Assembly: GCF_042679305.1 (NCBI RefSeq)
Contig: NZ_JBHTMP010000005.1
Coordinates: 1 to 64,000, forward strand
Direction of reading: 5' to 3'
DNA length: 64,000 bases
DNA from: Micromonospora_H sonneratiae
GTDB lineage: Bacteria > Actinomycetota > Actinomycetes > Mycobacteriales > Micromonosporaceae
The notes beneath the pieces are model-generated. The model saw only the letters and a program-made list of their open reading frames with translations, did no database searches and was not told the origin of the DNA. The translations under genes and the position numbers were made by a program. How positions within the stretch are numbered: position 1 is the first letter of the stretch; every line of letters starts with the position of its first letter. Shown here piece after piece: positions 55,292-62,713 of the stretch.

Positions 55292-56505
55292 ACGCTCTCC
55301 TTCATCGGGGCTGCCTCCAGGCTACGCAGTGCCCGGCTGGTGACGGCGACGACGGCGGCCAGCGCCCAGACGACCGCGAAGGCGGCTGCGGCGACGGCGA
55401 GTCCGGCGTACTCGACGGCAACGGCCGCCGCCACGATGCCGACCGGTGCCGCACCGGTCAGGATCGCGTTCTGGGTACCGAGGATCCGGCCGCGCATCCG
55501 GTCCGGGATCCGCTCCAGCATGAGTACGCCGAGCAGCCCGCTGAGCAGCGCCGCCGCCACACCGAGAAGGAAGGCGCCGACGAACACGAACCCGGCGGCG
55601 GGCAGTACGGCGATCGTCGCGATCCCGAGCACGCTCGTGCCGAACCCGGCGACGAACCAGGCCCGGCGTGGCCCCCGGCTGCCCACGACGGCGTAGACGC
55701 CCCCGCCGACGAGGGTGCCGAGCGCGATCGAACTGAGCACCAGACCGAGCAGGCCGGGCTGGTCCAGGAGGGTGAAGTGCACCGGCAGGACGAGTCCCTG
55801 CAGCGCGGACAGCACGATCGCCAGTACCAGGTTGATCAGGGTGACCGCCAGCAGGAAGCGGCTTCCCCGGAAGAGCAACCGCCAGCCCTCCCGGAGCTGG
55901 GCCCAGCCGGTGGCCGGGCCGGACTCAGCGGCGAGATCGCCCACCCCACGGGGCAGTGTCAGGGTCACCAACGCTGCCGCCAGCGAGGTCACCGCGGTGA
56001 TCCACAACACCGCCGACCCGTCGAAGAGTGCCATCAGGCCACCGGCTGCCGCCGGACCGACCAGGATCGCCAGGGCGCCGATGCTCTCCCGTACGCCCAC
56101 CAGCCGCTCCGTGGTGATCCCGCCGTGCCGCACGATCGCCGGGAGCAGCGCCTCTCGGGCGGTCATCCCGGGTACGTCCCCGAGCGAACCGACGATGCCG
56201 AACAGGATGAACCAGCCCAGTTCGAGACCGACCAGGCGGTCGACGACCGGCAGCGCGGCCACTGCTCCGGCCGAGATCAGATCGGTGACGATCGAGGCGG
56301 TCCGCCGGTTGATCCGGTCGATCAGCACACCGGTGAACAGTCCACCGAGCATCGCCGGCACCGCCGTGGCCGCCGCGACGAGCCCCGCACCGAGGACGCT
56401 GCCGGTCGACTGCAACACGATCAGCGGCAGGGCCACGCCGGCGATCGCGTTGCCGAGCAGGGACAGGAGTTCGGACGCCAGAAAGGCGACGGGTATCCGC
56501 TTCAC
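55288..56505 (-). CDS. MFS transporter
   Basis: A 405-residue major-facilitator protein with twelve hydrophobic segments. The A-motif-like loop is GGLFTGVLIDRINRRTASIV (about residues 53-72), and a second-half counterpart reads LERIPDRMRGRILGTQNAIL (about 325-344). It resembles the MFS_3 / enterobactin exporter-like group and is likely a drug or small-molecule exporter. It is the first gene of a two-gene unit with the MerR regulator. Its upstream region carries three perfect 21-bp repeats. Confidence 0.92.
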   Translation of the reverse strand: MKRIPVAFLASELLSLLGNAIAGVALPLIVLQSTGSVLGAGLVAAATAVPAMLGGLFTGVLIDRINRRTASIVTDLISAGAVAALPVVDRLVGLELGWFILFGIVGSLGDVPGMTAREALLPAIVRHGGITTERLVGVRESIGALAILVGPAAAGGLMALFDGSAVLWITAVTSLAAALVTLTLPRGVGDLAAESGPATGWAQLREGWRLLFRGSRFLLAVTLINLVLAIVLSALQGLVLPVHFTLLDQPGLLGLVLSSIALGTLVGGGVYAVVGSRGPRRAWFVAGFGTSVLGIATIAVLPAAGFVFVGAFLLGVAAALLSGLLGVLMLERIPDRMRGRILGTQNAILTGAAPVGIVAAAVAVEYAGLAVAAAAFAVVWALAAVVAVTSRALRSLEAAPMKESV

Positions 56506-56566
56506 GTCGTCGAGCAGAAAGTACGACGCTACGTCGGGGTCAAGTCGTCCGCGTCGGCCGGTACGC

Positions 56567-56629
56567 CGACGCCCGGCTCCCGGCTCCCGACGCCCGGCTC
56601 CCGGCTCCCGACGCCCGGCTCCCGGCTCC
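56567..56629. repeat. Three perfect tandem copies of a 21-bp unit
   Basis: Copies at 56567-56587, 56588-56608 and 56609-56629, unit starting CGACGCCCGGCTCC, followed by a partial copy. They lie between the divergent MFS and CrtA-like genes, 62 bp from the MFS start and 28 bp from the CrtA-like start. Confidence 0.8.
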
Positions 56630-56656
56630 CGGCTCGGATGGGATCATGGTGAACCG

Positions 56657-57391
56657 ATGAACGGAACATCCGACCTGGTCACCCTGCATGTCTGGCGGGT
56701 GTCACGGTCCGTGCTCCCCCGCGCGCTGGTCCGGATGGCGGTGGACCCGCGCCGGCTACGGACCGATCCCGGCGTACGGTTCGGCAAGCTGCTCGGCACG
56801 GGCACCGGCACCGGTTTCGGGCCGACGGACGCCGACCTGACCCGGTGGGCGGCGCTGCTGGTGTGGACCGATCCTGGCCGGGCGGCCGGGTTCGACGACA
56901 CTCCGACCGGACGCGCCTGGCGGCGGATCGCCCGGGCCGGTGCCCGCCTCGACCTGCGTCCGCTGGCCAGTCGTGGCCGGTGGGCCGGTACCGAGCCGTT
57001 CGGCCAACCGTCGCCCGGCCCCGTCACCAGCGGACCGGTGCTGGCACTGACCCGGGCCCGGCTGCGCCCACACCGGGCGCTGACCTTCTGGCGGGCCGTG
57101 CCGCCGGTCGCCGCCGCGCTCCGGGACGCCCCCGGTCTGCTGGCCGCGTTCGGCATCGGTGAGGCACCGCTGGGCTGGCAGGGCACGGTCACCGTGTGGC
57201 GCAACAACACAGACCTGGTCAACTTCGCGTACCGTCACCCGCAGCACCGCGCGGCGATCACGTCCACCCCGGCCCAACGGTGGTACGCCGAGGAGCTTTT
57301 CGCGCGGTTCGAGGTGCTTGACGTCGCCGGTGACCCGGGAGTACTCGGCTGGGTGTCGACCGGCGACGATGACGGTGACGATCGACAGTGA
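56657..57391 (+). CDS. CrtA-like (spheroidene monooxygenase family) protein
   Basis: A 244-residue protein resembling CrtA-type monooxygenases: an N-terminal LHVWRVSRSVLPRALVRMAV, then GVRFGKLLGTGTGTGFGPTD, LARAGARLDLRPL-type sequence and GTVTVWRNNTDLVNFAYRHP with QHRAAITSTPAQRWYAEELF near the end. CrtA enzymes oxidise carotenoid end groups and may bind heme. The downstream genes include CruF-like and glycosyltransferase genes, which supports a role in an oxidised, glycosylated carotenoid pathway. No phytoene synthase or desaturase is in the window. Confidence 0.8.
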   Translation: MNGTSDLVTLHVWRVSRSVLPRALVRMAVDPRRLRTDPGVRFGKLLGTGTGTGFGPTDADLTRWAALLVWTDPGRAAGFDDTPTGRAWRRIARAGARLDLRPLASRGRWAGTEPFGQPSPGPVTSGPVLALTRARLRPHRALTFWRAVPPVAAALRDAPGLLAAFGIGEAPLGWQGTVTVWRNNTDLVNFAYRHPQHRAAITSTPAQRWYAEELFARFEVLDVAGDPGVLGWVSTGDDDGDDRQ

Positions 57392-57404
57392 GGAGCAGAC
57401 AGGC

Positions 57405-57956
57405 ATGAGGCTCGTGCCGTGGCAACCGGACGATCTCGCCCGGCGGCTGGACGACGTCATGGCGGTCTACGGCGAGGCGATGGGCTACCGAGCCGAGTTG
57501 CTGGAGGCTCGGCGGGGCTACATCGCCAGTCACGCCCGTCGGCCCGGTTTCCGTGCGGTCGCCACCCTGACGAACGAGGGTCACCTGGCCGGCTTCGGCT
57601 ACGGCTACCAGTCCATCCCGGGGCAGTGGTGGCACGACCAGGTGTACGCCGTACTGGACAGGGACGCCCGGGCGACCTGGTTCACCGACTGCTTCGAGGT
57701 GGTCGAGTTGCACGTACGTCCCCCGGCCCAGGGCCACGGTCTGGGTGCCCGACAGTTGAGCGCCCTGCTCAGCATGGCCAACGGCAGCACCACCCTGCTG
57801 TCCACCCCAGAGGCGGACGAGCAGACCTCCCGGGCGTGGCGGCTCTACCGCCGCTTCGGCTTCCACGACGTCCTGCGTAACTTCCGGTTCCCCGGTGACG
57901 AGCGGCCCTTCGCCGTACTCGGCCGGGAACTTCCGTGGATCCCGCCACGCGGATGA
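57405..57956 (+). CDS. GNAT-family N-acetyltransferase
   Basis: A 183-residue acetyltransferase. The acetyl-CoA loop is ELHVRPPAQGHGLGARQLSA (about residues 103-122), and the C-terminal half has SRAWRLYRRFGFHDVLRNFR, typical of GNAT domains. The start at 57405 follows AGGAG; an in-frame ATG at 57369 would overlap the CrtA-like gene. It is embedded in the carotenoid-type gene group: 13 bp after the CrtA-like gene and overlapping the CruF-like gene by four bases. The substrate is unknown. Confidence 0.85.
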   Translation: MRLVPWQPDDLARRLDDVMAVYGEAMGYRAELLEARRGYIASHARRPGFRAVATLTNEGHLAGFGYGYQSIPGQWWHDQVYAVLDRDARATWFTDCFEVVELHVRPPAQGHGLGARQLSALLSMANGSTTLLSTPEADEQTSRAWRLYRRFGFHDVLRNFRFPGDERPFAVLGRELPWIPPRG

Positions 57957-58735
57957 TCCGGCACCGACTGCCCTGGCTGCTGCTGGGTCTGCTGGTACTG
58001 GGACAGATCGGCTACCCGCTCACCGGCGGGGTGGACCGGGCCCGGCTGACCGTGGCCACGGTCCTGCTGGGCTACCTGCTGTCGGTCACGCACGCCCTGC
58101 TCAGCCGAGGTCCGCGTACCGCTCTGGCGCTGGTCGCGGTGACCACCGGCGGCGGTCTGGCGGTGGAGGTGGTCGGCGTCGCGACCGGCGTCCCGTTCGG
58201 GATCTACCAGTACTCCGGGCAACTCGGGCCGGCGGTGGCCGGCGTGCCACTGGTGATCCCGCTGGCCTGGACCTGGATGGCCTGGCCCGCCTGGTTGGCG
58301 GCGGTACGCCTGACCGACTCGGGGGTCGGTCGGGTCGCGCTGGCCGGGCTGGGCCTGGCGGCCTGGGACGTGTTCCTCGATCCACAGATGGTGTCGGAAG
58401 GCTACTGGACCTGGCAGGATCCCTCCCCCGCCCTGCCCGGGGTGCCCGGTGTACCACTCGGCAACTACCTGGGCTGGCTGCTGGTCGCGGTGGCGTTCGC
58501 GGGACTGCTGCGCCTGGCCGCCGGTCCGACTGCGGCGCGCGTCACCGACGCCGACGGCCCGATGCACGCCCTCTACCTGTGGACGTACGCCGCCAGCATC
58601 CTCGCCCACGCGGTGTTCCTGGGCCTGCCGGCCTCGGCGGCCTGGGGCACCCTGGCCATGGCGACGGTCGCCGTCCCGCTGGCGGTCACCCTGGCCCGGC
58701 GGGTTCCGGCCCGCCGGGTCGGCCCGGCGATTTGA
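57953..58735 (+). CDS. CruF-like carotenoid hydratase / carotenoid biosynthesis membrane protein
   Basis: A 260-residue membrane protein with about seven hydrophobic segments, of the CruF/CrtC-unrelated DUF422 family. Recognisable parts are VEVVGVATGVPFGIYQYSGQ, GVPLVIPLAWTWMAWPAWLA, WDVFLDPQMVSEGYWTWQDP and VPLGNYLGWLLVAVAF. CruF adds water at the C1',2' position of psi end groups. The ATG overlaps the GNAT stop as ATGA, and its own stop overlaps the glycosyltransferase start, so the four genes form a tightly coupled unit. Confidence 0.85.
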   Translation: MIRHRLPWLLLGLLVLGQIGYPLTGGVDRARLTVATVLLGYLLSVTHALLSRGPRTALALVAVTTGGGLAVEVVGVATGVPFGIYQYSGQLGPAVAGVPLVIPLAWTWMAWPAWLAAVRLTDSGVGRVALAGLGLAAWDVFLDPQMVSEGYWTWQDPSPALPGVPGVPLGNYLGWLLVAVAFAGLLRLAAGPTAARVTDADGPMHALYLWTYAASILAHAVFLGLPASAAWGTLAMATVAVPLAVTLARRVPARRVGPAI

Positions 58736-59940
58736 CCTGGTCCGTTGACTTGCTGACCTGGCCGGTTGGTCTGCTGGCCGGCGTCGTCACGCTGGCTGCG
58801 CTGGTCACCGTGTTGACCGCACACACGTACGTCAACGCGACCCGCTGGCTGCGTCGGCTGCCGGCCACCCCGGTCGCCGTGGACGGGACGGTCGCGGTGC
58901 TGCTTCCGGTACGCGACGAGGCCACCCGGGTCGCCGGATGTCTGCGGGCCCTGCTGGCCCAGCAGGGGGTACCCGACCTGGAGATCGTCGTGCTGGACGA
59001 CGGTTCGTCCGACGGCACCGCCGACGTCGTACGCGGTGTCGCCGCCGGTGATCCGCGGGTACGACTGGTCACCGGAGCACCGCTGCCACCCGGCTGGCTG
59101 GGCAAGCCGTACGCCTGTCAGCAGCTCGCCGAGTTGGCGGATCCGGCGGCGACCGTACTCGTCTTCGTCGACGCCGACGTGGTGCTCGCCCCGTACGCGG
59201 TGGCCGCCTCGGTCGACGCGCTGCGTACGGTACCGGCGACGCTGCTGTCGCCGTACCCCCGGATCGTCGCCGGCTCGGTGGGCGAGCGGCTGGTCCAGCC
59301 GTTGTTGCAGTGGTTGTGGCTGACGTTCCTGCCGCTACGGGCGATGGAACGCTCACCCCGGCCGGCGCTGGCCGCCGCCGGTGGACAGTGGCTGGTGGTG
59401 GACCGGACCGGCTACGACCGGGCCGGCGGGCACGCGGCGGTACGGGACCGGATCCTGGAGGACGTCGAGCTGGCCCGGGCGGTGAAACGGTCCGGCGGGC
59501 GGATCGCGCTGGCCGACGCGTCGGCGCTGGCCAGCTGCCGGATGTACGACTCGTGGCCCGGGCTGCGTGACGGTTACGGCAAGTCGCTGTGGGCGTCGTT
59601 CGGTTCGCCGGTCGGCGCGGCGGCCGTCGTGTCCATGCTGTTCCTGTTGTACGCCGTACCGCCGGTGCTGGCGATCGGGGCAGCGGTGGCGGGTGAGCCG
59701 GTGATCGCCCTGGCGGCACTGGTCGCCTACCTGCTCGGATTCGTCGGTCGGGTGGTGAGTGCCCGGTCGACCGGTGGCCGGTGGTGGCCGGATGCCCTGG
59801 TCCATCCGCTGTCGGTGGCGGTGCTCGGCTGGCTGGTGGTCCACTCCTACCGGCTGCGGCGACGGGGACGCCTGTCCTGGCGGGGCCGACCGGTGCGGAT
59901 TGGCCCAGTTGGTTCGGACGGAATTGGATCTTCTCGGTAG
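58732..59940 (+). CDS. Family 2 glycosyltransferase (CruG-like)
   Basis: A 402-residue membrane-bound glycosyltransferase. A hydrophobic N-terminus (about 10-30) leads to a GT-A domain: VAVLLPVRDEATRVAGCLRA, EIVVLDDGSSDGTADVVRGV, the DxD-like VLVFVDADVVLAP and a later DRILEDVELARAVKRSGGRI. C-terminal helices (about 295-365) complete it. After a CruF-like gene it most likely glycosylates a hydroxylated carotenoid. The start is a TTG overlapping the CruF-like stop as TTGA; GTG at 58810 is an alternative. Confidence 0.85.
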   Translation: MTWSVDLLTWPVGLLAGVVTLAALVTVLTAHTYVNATRWLRRLPATPVAVDGTVAVLLPVRDEATRVAGCLRALLAQQGVPDLEIVVLDDGSSDGTADVVRGVAAGDPRVRLVTGAPLPPGWLGKPYACQQLAELADPAATVLVFVDADVVLAPYAVAASVDALRTVPATLLSPYPRIVAGSVGERLVQPLLQWLWLTFLPLRAMERSPRPALAAAGGQWLVVDRTGYDRAGGHAAVRDRILEDVELARAVKRSGGRIALADASALASCRMYDSWPGLRDGYGKSLWASFGSPVGAAAVVSMLFLLYAVPPVLAIGAAVAGEPVIALAALVAYLLGFVGRVVSARSTGGRWWPDALVHPLSVAVLGWLVVHSYRLRRRGRLSWRGRPVRIGPVGSDGIGSSR

Positions 59941-60004
59941 GCCGACCTGGTCCATAGGGTCGACTCCGCAACCGTGACCGATGATCGACTGAGGTGACCC
60001 GACG

Positions 60005-60502
60005 ATGTCCTATCCTCCGCCCCGGTACTTCGCCGACAGTGGCACGGTCGTCGCGACCTACCGGCCCGCCACCGTCGAACCGGACCTCACGATCGGGGTG
60101 AAGTCCCGGGTCGGCTACCTGGCGACCGGCGACACCACCGACGGGCAGTTCGGCCTGTACCGATGGGACATGGCGGGGATCCCCAACACGCCCGGCGCGC
60201 ACTACCACCGGACGATCTCCGAGTCGTTCTTCGTCCTGGACGGCACCGTGTCCCTCTACGACGGCGAGAAGTGGCTCGACGCCACGCCGGGCGACTTCCT
60301 CTACGTACCGCCGGGCGGTGTGCACGCCTTCAGTAACGACTCCGGGGCTCCGGCTTCGATGCTGGTGCTGTTCACGCCCGGCGCGCCCCGCGAGGCGTAC
60401 TTCGAGGAACTCGCCGAGATCGTCGCCACCGGCCGTCAGCTCACCGACCAGGAGTGGACCGAGTTGTACGCCCGCCACGACCAGTACGCCGTCGGGATCT
60501 GA
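60005..60502 (+). CDS. Cupin-domain protein
   Basis: A 165-residue single-domain cupin. Metal-binding motifs are PGAHYHRTISESFFVLDGTV (motif 1, two His and a Glu) and PGDFLYVPPGGVHAFSNDSG (motif 2, His). The C-terminal helix region REAYFEELAEIVATGRQLTD resembles the quercetin-dioxygenase-like cupin group. The enzyme activity is unknown. A TAGGGT hexamer 45 bp upstream may be its -10. Confidence 0.88.
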   Translation: MSYPPPRYFADSGTVVATYRPATVEPDLTIGVKSRVGYLATGDTTDGQFGLYRWDMAGIPNTPGAHYHRTISESFFVLDGTVSLYDGEKWLDATPGDFLYVPPGGVHAFSNDSGAPASMLVLFTPGAPREAYFEELAEIVATGRQLTDQEWTELYARHDQYAVGI

Positions 60503-60574
60503 CCCATGACCGGGTCTAGCTGACCCGGGTAAATGCTGTTGAAGCTGCCGGTGTGGGTGTGGAATGGTCCGGTC

Positions 60575-61402
60575 GTGACGGACTACCTTGCGGTCAACCG
60601 GGCGAACTGGGACGAGCGTGCCCCCGCGCACGCGACCTCACCCGACTATGCCGTCGACCGCTTCATCGAAGACCCGAACTTCCTCAGCCAGGTGGTCCAG
60701 TTCGACCTGCCACGCCTCGGCGATGTCAACGGCCTTCGGGCCGTACACCTCCAGTGCCACATCGGTACCGACACCCTCTCCCTGCACCGGCTCGGCGCCC
60801 GGATCACCGGGTTGGACTTCTCCGGCGCTTCCCTGGCCCAGGCCCGCAGCCTGGCTGCCCGTACGGGAGCGGACGTCGACTTCGTCGAGTCGACGGTGTA
60901 CGACGCCCCGAAGGTCCTGGAGCCGGGCAGCTTCGATCTCGTCTACACCGGGGTGGGTGCGCTGGGCTGGTTGCCGGACATCCGCCGCTGGGCGCAGGTC
61001 GTCGGCGCGTTGCTACGTCCGGGCGGCCGGCTCTTCATCCGGGAGGGCCACCCGATGCTGTGGGCGATCGACAACGCCCGCGGTAAGGACCTGTTGACCG
61101 TGGACTATCCCTATTTCGAGCGACCCGAGCCGATGGTGTGGGACGAACCCGGCACCTACGTCGCCACCGATGCGACCTTCACCCACAACGTGACCCACGA
61201 GTGGAACCACGGCCTGGGCGAGATCGTCACCGCGCTGTTCGACGCCGGTCTCGAGATCACCATGCTGGTCGAGCACGACAGCGCACCGTGGGACGCTCTG
61301 CCCGGCTCCACGGTCCGTGACGAGCACGGGGAATGGCGGCTGGCGGATCGGCCGTGGCGTCTGCCGCAGACGTACACGTTGCAGGCCCGCAAGCGGGTCT
61401 GA
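60575..61402 (+). CDS. SAM-dependent methyltransferase
   Basis: About 275 residues. It begins VTDYLAVNRANWDERAPAHA. Motif I is replaced by the variant VHLQCHIGTDTLSLHRLGAR typical of one actinobacterial methyltransferase group, followed by TGLDFSGASLAQARSLAART and FDLVYTGVGALGWLPDIRRW. The C-terminal half, LFIREGHPMLWAIDNARGKD, includes the substrate cap. The GTG at 60575 is chosen; the frame is open a further 14 codons upstream. The substrate is unknown. Confidence 0.88.
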   Translation: MTDYLAVNRANWDERAPAHATSPDYAVDRFIEDPNFLSQVVQFDLPRLGDVNGLRAVHLQCHIGTDTLSLHRLGARITGLDFSGASLAQARSLAARTGADVDFVESTVYDAPKVLEPGSFDLVYTGVGALGWLPDIRRWAQVVGALLRPGGRLFIREGHPMLWAIDNARGKDLLTVDYPYFERPEPMVWDEPGTYVATDATFTHNVTHEWNHGLGEIVTALFDAGLEITMLVEHDSAPWDALPGSTVRDEHGEWRLADRPWRLPQTYTLQARKRV

Positions 61403-61410
61403 CGGGTCCT

Positions 61411-61440
61411 CGTCGTGCCCGCCGCTCGGCGGCCACGACG
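61411..61440 (+). terminator. Hairpin after the methyltransferase gene
   Basis: CGTCGTG (61411-61417) pairs with CACGACG (61434-61440), and the inner arms pair except for one mismatch, giving a stem of about 13 bp. It starts eight bases after the stop. Confidence 0.65.
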
Positions 61441-61517
61441 CACACTATCCGACACGGGTGACAACACCAACGCATCAGCTCAACACTTCGCACGGACGTG
61501 ACCTGGCACTCCTCGCA

Positions 61518-61793
61518 CTATCGAGCGCTCGATGCATCTCCCTCGTTCCAGACGGAAGTAACATGCCCTTCTCCGTACTCTTCAATAACGCGGGACCTCG
61601 CCTCATCGGAAGACCTAGCAAGAATGTGCAGGCGAATGCCGGGTTTGCCTTCTATCCAGATCAAGCCCAAATACTCCCGCATCTGCAAGCTATTACCGAC
61701 GTTCATATCACTCGCCACAAGGGCCACTTGAAGGGCGCAAGGCAAACTCCGCTGTTGCAGAAGCTGCGATAATCGTTCCCGGCCTTCAAGCGC
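61518..61793 (-). pseudogene. 5'-truncated small protein, possible old immunity or accessory gene
   Basis: An open frame of about 90 codons without a convincing start; a TTG at 61745 is the only candidate inside. It reads as real protein: ALEGRERLSQLLQQRSLPCA, VALVASDMNVGNSLQMREYL, GLIWIEGKPGIRLHILARSS and EEYGEGHVTSVWNEGDAS. The frame is closed by a TAG at 61794. It is AT-richer than the genes before it and lies downstream of toxin locus 3. I cannot name the family. Confidence 0.45.
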
Positions 61794-62274
61794 CTATTTG
61801 ACATCAGTGCGAAACATCGATGGTTAATCGTCGATGATAGATCACCAAACCTAGCCACATGATCGACACGATGCTTCCATCAACCTAAGCGCCGAGCTAC
61901 GACATGCAGCACCGCGTCGAGGCTCCAGCACAGATCAAGCTCAGCCCTAGAATGAAGGGCCTCAGCCGCAAATTATCCCCCGCCGATCGTCGCATTGCCC
62001 CTCGACTGACTTGCTCTACGCGAAGCCATCACCATCACAACCCCGCTCGGAGACCCCCTGATCCCGGTCGGCGCCCCCCAGCCGAAAGAAGCCAATCAAA
62101 ACCAGTTGAATTACCTCCACGACCAATACAGGCTCACAATTCAATCAAACTTTCCCGGCCAGCAAACATTTCACCATCAACCTCCACCTAACAACAATCC
62201 CTCAATCAATAAATCCAGTCGCAGCAATTATTGACTTAGATCAATAAGTCATCACAATCGACCACCCACACACT
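61794..62274. other. AT-richer stretch without a recognisable gene
   Basis: Composition drops well below the rest of the window and no frame on either strand reads as a protein family I can support. It probably holds decayed cassette material between toxin locus 3 and the remnant gene. Confidence 0.4.
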
Positions 62275-62712
62275 TCATTCAGGCAAATTCCCAGAATTAT
62301 CATCCCCCCTCAGGACGGCATCTACAAATTCATCCGGAGGTTGATACTCGTGCTTCTCAACATAATGATAGATAAGGACTGGCGCAAAGTAGCAAACGCC
62401 ACCCTCACCTTTCACAACAATCTCACCATTCCCCAATCCCCCCAGACGCTCAACACTTTGAACCATAAGCATTCCATTCATTTTTTCGCCACACTTCGAT
62501 TGCACCTCCACCAAGCAAAAGGCACACAGATGCGCTCCTCGGGTTACATTGATTGGACTCTCCACCATAAAGCCAAGTTTCTCCAGGAACCCTTCGCACA
62601 CAGGCCCCGAAGAGAATGATTCAGAAACATCGAGCCACCCGACGTTAAAGGCCACAGGACAAGGGAAGGCGAGTGGACCATATTCATAAGAACTCAAGTC
62701 AGGGAAGTACAC
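62275..62712 (-). CDS. Partner (probable immunity) protein of RHS locus 3
   Basis: A 145-residue soluble protein starting with GTG at 62712: VYFPDLSSYEYGPLAFPCPV, then FNVGWLDVSESFSSGPVCEG, NVTRGAHLCAFC, GNGEIVVKGEGGVCYFAPVL and IYHYVEKHEYQPPDEFVDAV. I recognise this pattern as a family of small proteins of unknown function (I believe DUF7919, not verified). The paired Cys residues in LCAFC may bind metal. It starts one base after the RHS stop codon and is preceded by GAGAAGG, so it is coupled to that gene. Confidence 0.7.
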   Translation of the reverse strand: MYFPDLSSYEYGPLAFPCPVAFNVGWLDVSESFSSGPVCEGFLEKLGFMVESPINVTRGAHLCAFCLVEVQSKCGEKMNGMLMVQSVERLGGLGNGEIVVKGEGGVCYFAPVLIYHYVEKHEYQPPDEFVDAVLRGDDNSGNLPE

Positions 62713-62713
62713 G

